Below, one piece after another: positions 44,957 through 45,189 of a stretch of DNA of 45,189 nucleotides. The position numbers were made by a program, and so were the translations under genes. The stretch is from Clostridium cuniculi (GTDB lineage Bacteria > Bacillota > Clostridia > Clostridiales > Clostridiaceae). How positions within the stretch are numbered: the stretch's first letter is position 1; every line of letters begins with the position of its first letter. The DNA lies in assembly GCF_004353185.1 (NCBI RefSeq), contig NZ_SMUS01000034.1, positions 1 through 45,189 on the forward strand, read 5' to 3'. The notes under the pieces were generated by a model. It was not told where the DNA came from, ran no database searches, and saw only the letters and a program-made list of their open reading frames with translations.

Positions 44957-45189
44957 CTATTTTTTAAAAATAGCTTCTATATCTTTTAGTCCTTGAAAAA
45001 TTTCATCTTTTGAAAAATTTCCTGCTAGTAATTCTTCATTACTTTTTTCTGATAATGTTTCGTAAAAATCAAGAGCAATTTTGTACATTTGATCTGATTT
45101 ATTTTTTTCTATTTCTTCAAAAAGAATATTCTCTGCTTTATTATATTCTTTTTTTAGTATAAGTCCCTTTAAAATTATAGCAATAAAAT
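44957..45189 (-). CDS. Hypothetical protein, partial (C-terminal part)
   Basis: An open frame enters from the right edge and ends at TAG 44957-44959, giving 76 residues of the C-terminus. It is helical and charged: ILKGLILKKEYNKAENILFEEIEKN, then ALDFYETLSEKSNEELLAGNFSKDEI and QGLKDIEAIFKK. The layout with a KGxxLKxxYxKAENxLF segment recalls the DUF6483 family of clostridia; I am not sure. A TPR-like helical pair is another reading. Codon use fits the region and a terminator follows. The 5' end lies outside the window. Confidence 0.7.
   Translation of the reverse strand, partial: FIAIILKGLILKKEYNKAENILFEEIEKNKSDQMYKIALDFYETLSEKSNEELLAGNFSKDEIFQGLKDIEAIFKK

Overview
This strongly AT-rich window comes from the chromosome of an anaerobic, endospore-forming low-GC Firmicute, most likely Clostridium sensu stricto (cluster I). 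The evidence is strong GGAGG-type ribosome binding sites, an alpha/beta-type SASP, YtxC and PdaB-type sporulation proteins, a phenylalanine T-box, an L-box lysine riboswitch and the gene content. It looks like core chromosome. I see no tRNA, rRNA, insertion sequence, CRISPR array or prophage. Species cannot be fixed from the sequence alone.

Layout. 1-5.1 kb: a minus-strand purine-degradation operon, with a three-subunit molybdenum hydroxylase of the xanthine dehydrogenase type followed by guanine deaminase. 5.1-9.6 kb: an unknown protein, endonuclease IV, two very small ribbon-helix-helix-like genes (one apparently tethered to the membrane), a Nudix hydrolase and an L,D-transpeptidase. 9.6-15.5 kb: the C-terminal remnant of a cardiolipin synthase, a methyltransferase, a 39-residue Cys-rich peptide, a Ca2+/H+ antiporter, glycerol kinase with a pentapeptide-repeat protein, and an unknown protein. 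15.7-23.2 kb: a DUF2156 protein convergent with the block ktrB-ktrA-rRNA methyltransferase-[T-box]-pheS-pheT. 23.4-27.3 kb: ytxC divergent from a DUF6873 gene, then hslO with a methyltransferase, and a SASP gene. 27.4-30.5 kb: lysine riboswitch-asd-dapA-dapB on the plus strand. 30.6-36.6 kb: a small gene behind a sigmaG-like promoter, then oppBCDF-oppA. 37-39 kb: an aminotransferase divergent from tetrahydrodipicolinate N-acetyltransferase. 39-45 kb: a tandem-OB SSB, PdaB-like deacetylase, DUF4364 regulator, beta-propeller protein, TSCPD protein, purine nucleoside phosphorylase, folC and a partial gene.

How the genes fit together. asd, dapA, dapB, the N-acetyltransferase and probably the adjacent aminotransferase supply most of the acetyl branch to diaminopimelate, lysine and dipicolinate. 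Only the first three sit behind the lysine riboswitch. Guanine deaminase feeds xanthine to the molybdenum hydroxylase, and DeoD supplies free purine bases. Several genes (ytxC, SASP, pdaB, the 54-residue protein) have sequences upstream that resemble sporulation sigma-factor promoters.

Most notable points: folC has an in-frame stop at codon 4 of its best-placed start; a cardiolipin synthase C-terminus survives between two genes; two RHH-like genes lie in tandem, one with a membrane anchor; and two loci share an identical CATACTA -10 element with a 17-bp spacer, one driving an unrecognised small hydrophilic protein. I did not find a large novel multi-gene system.
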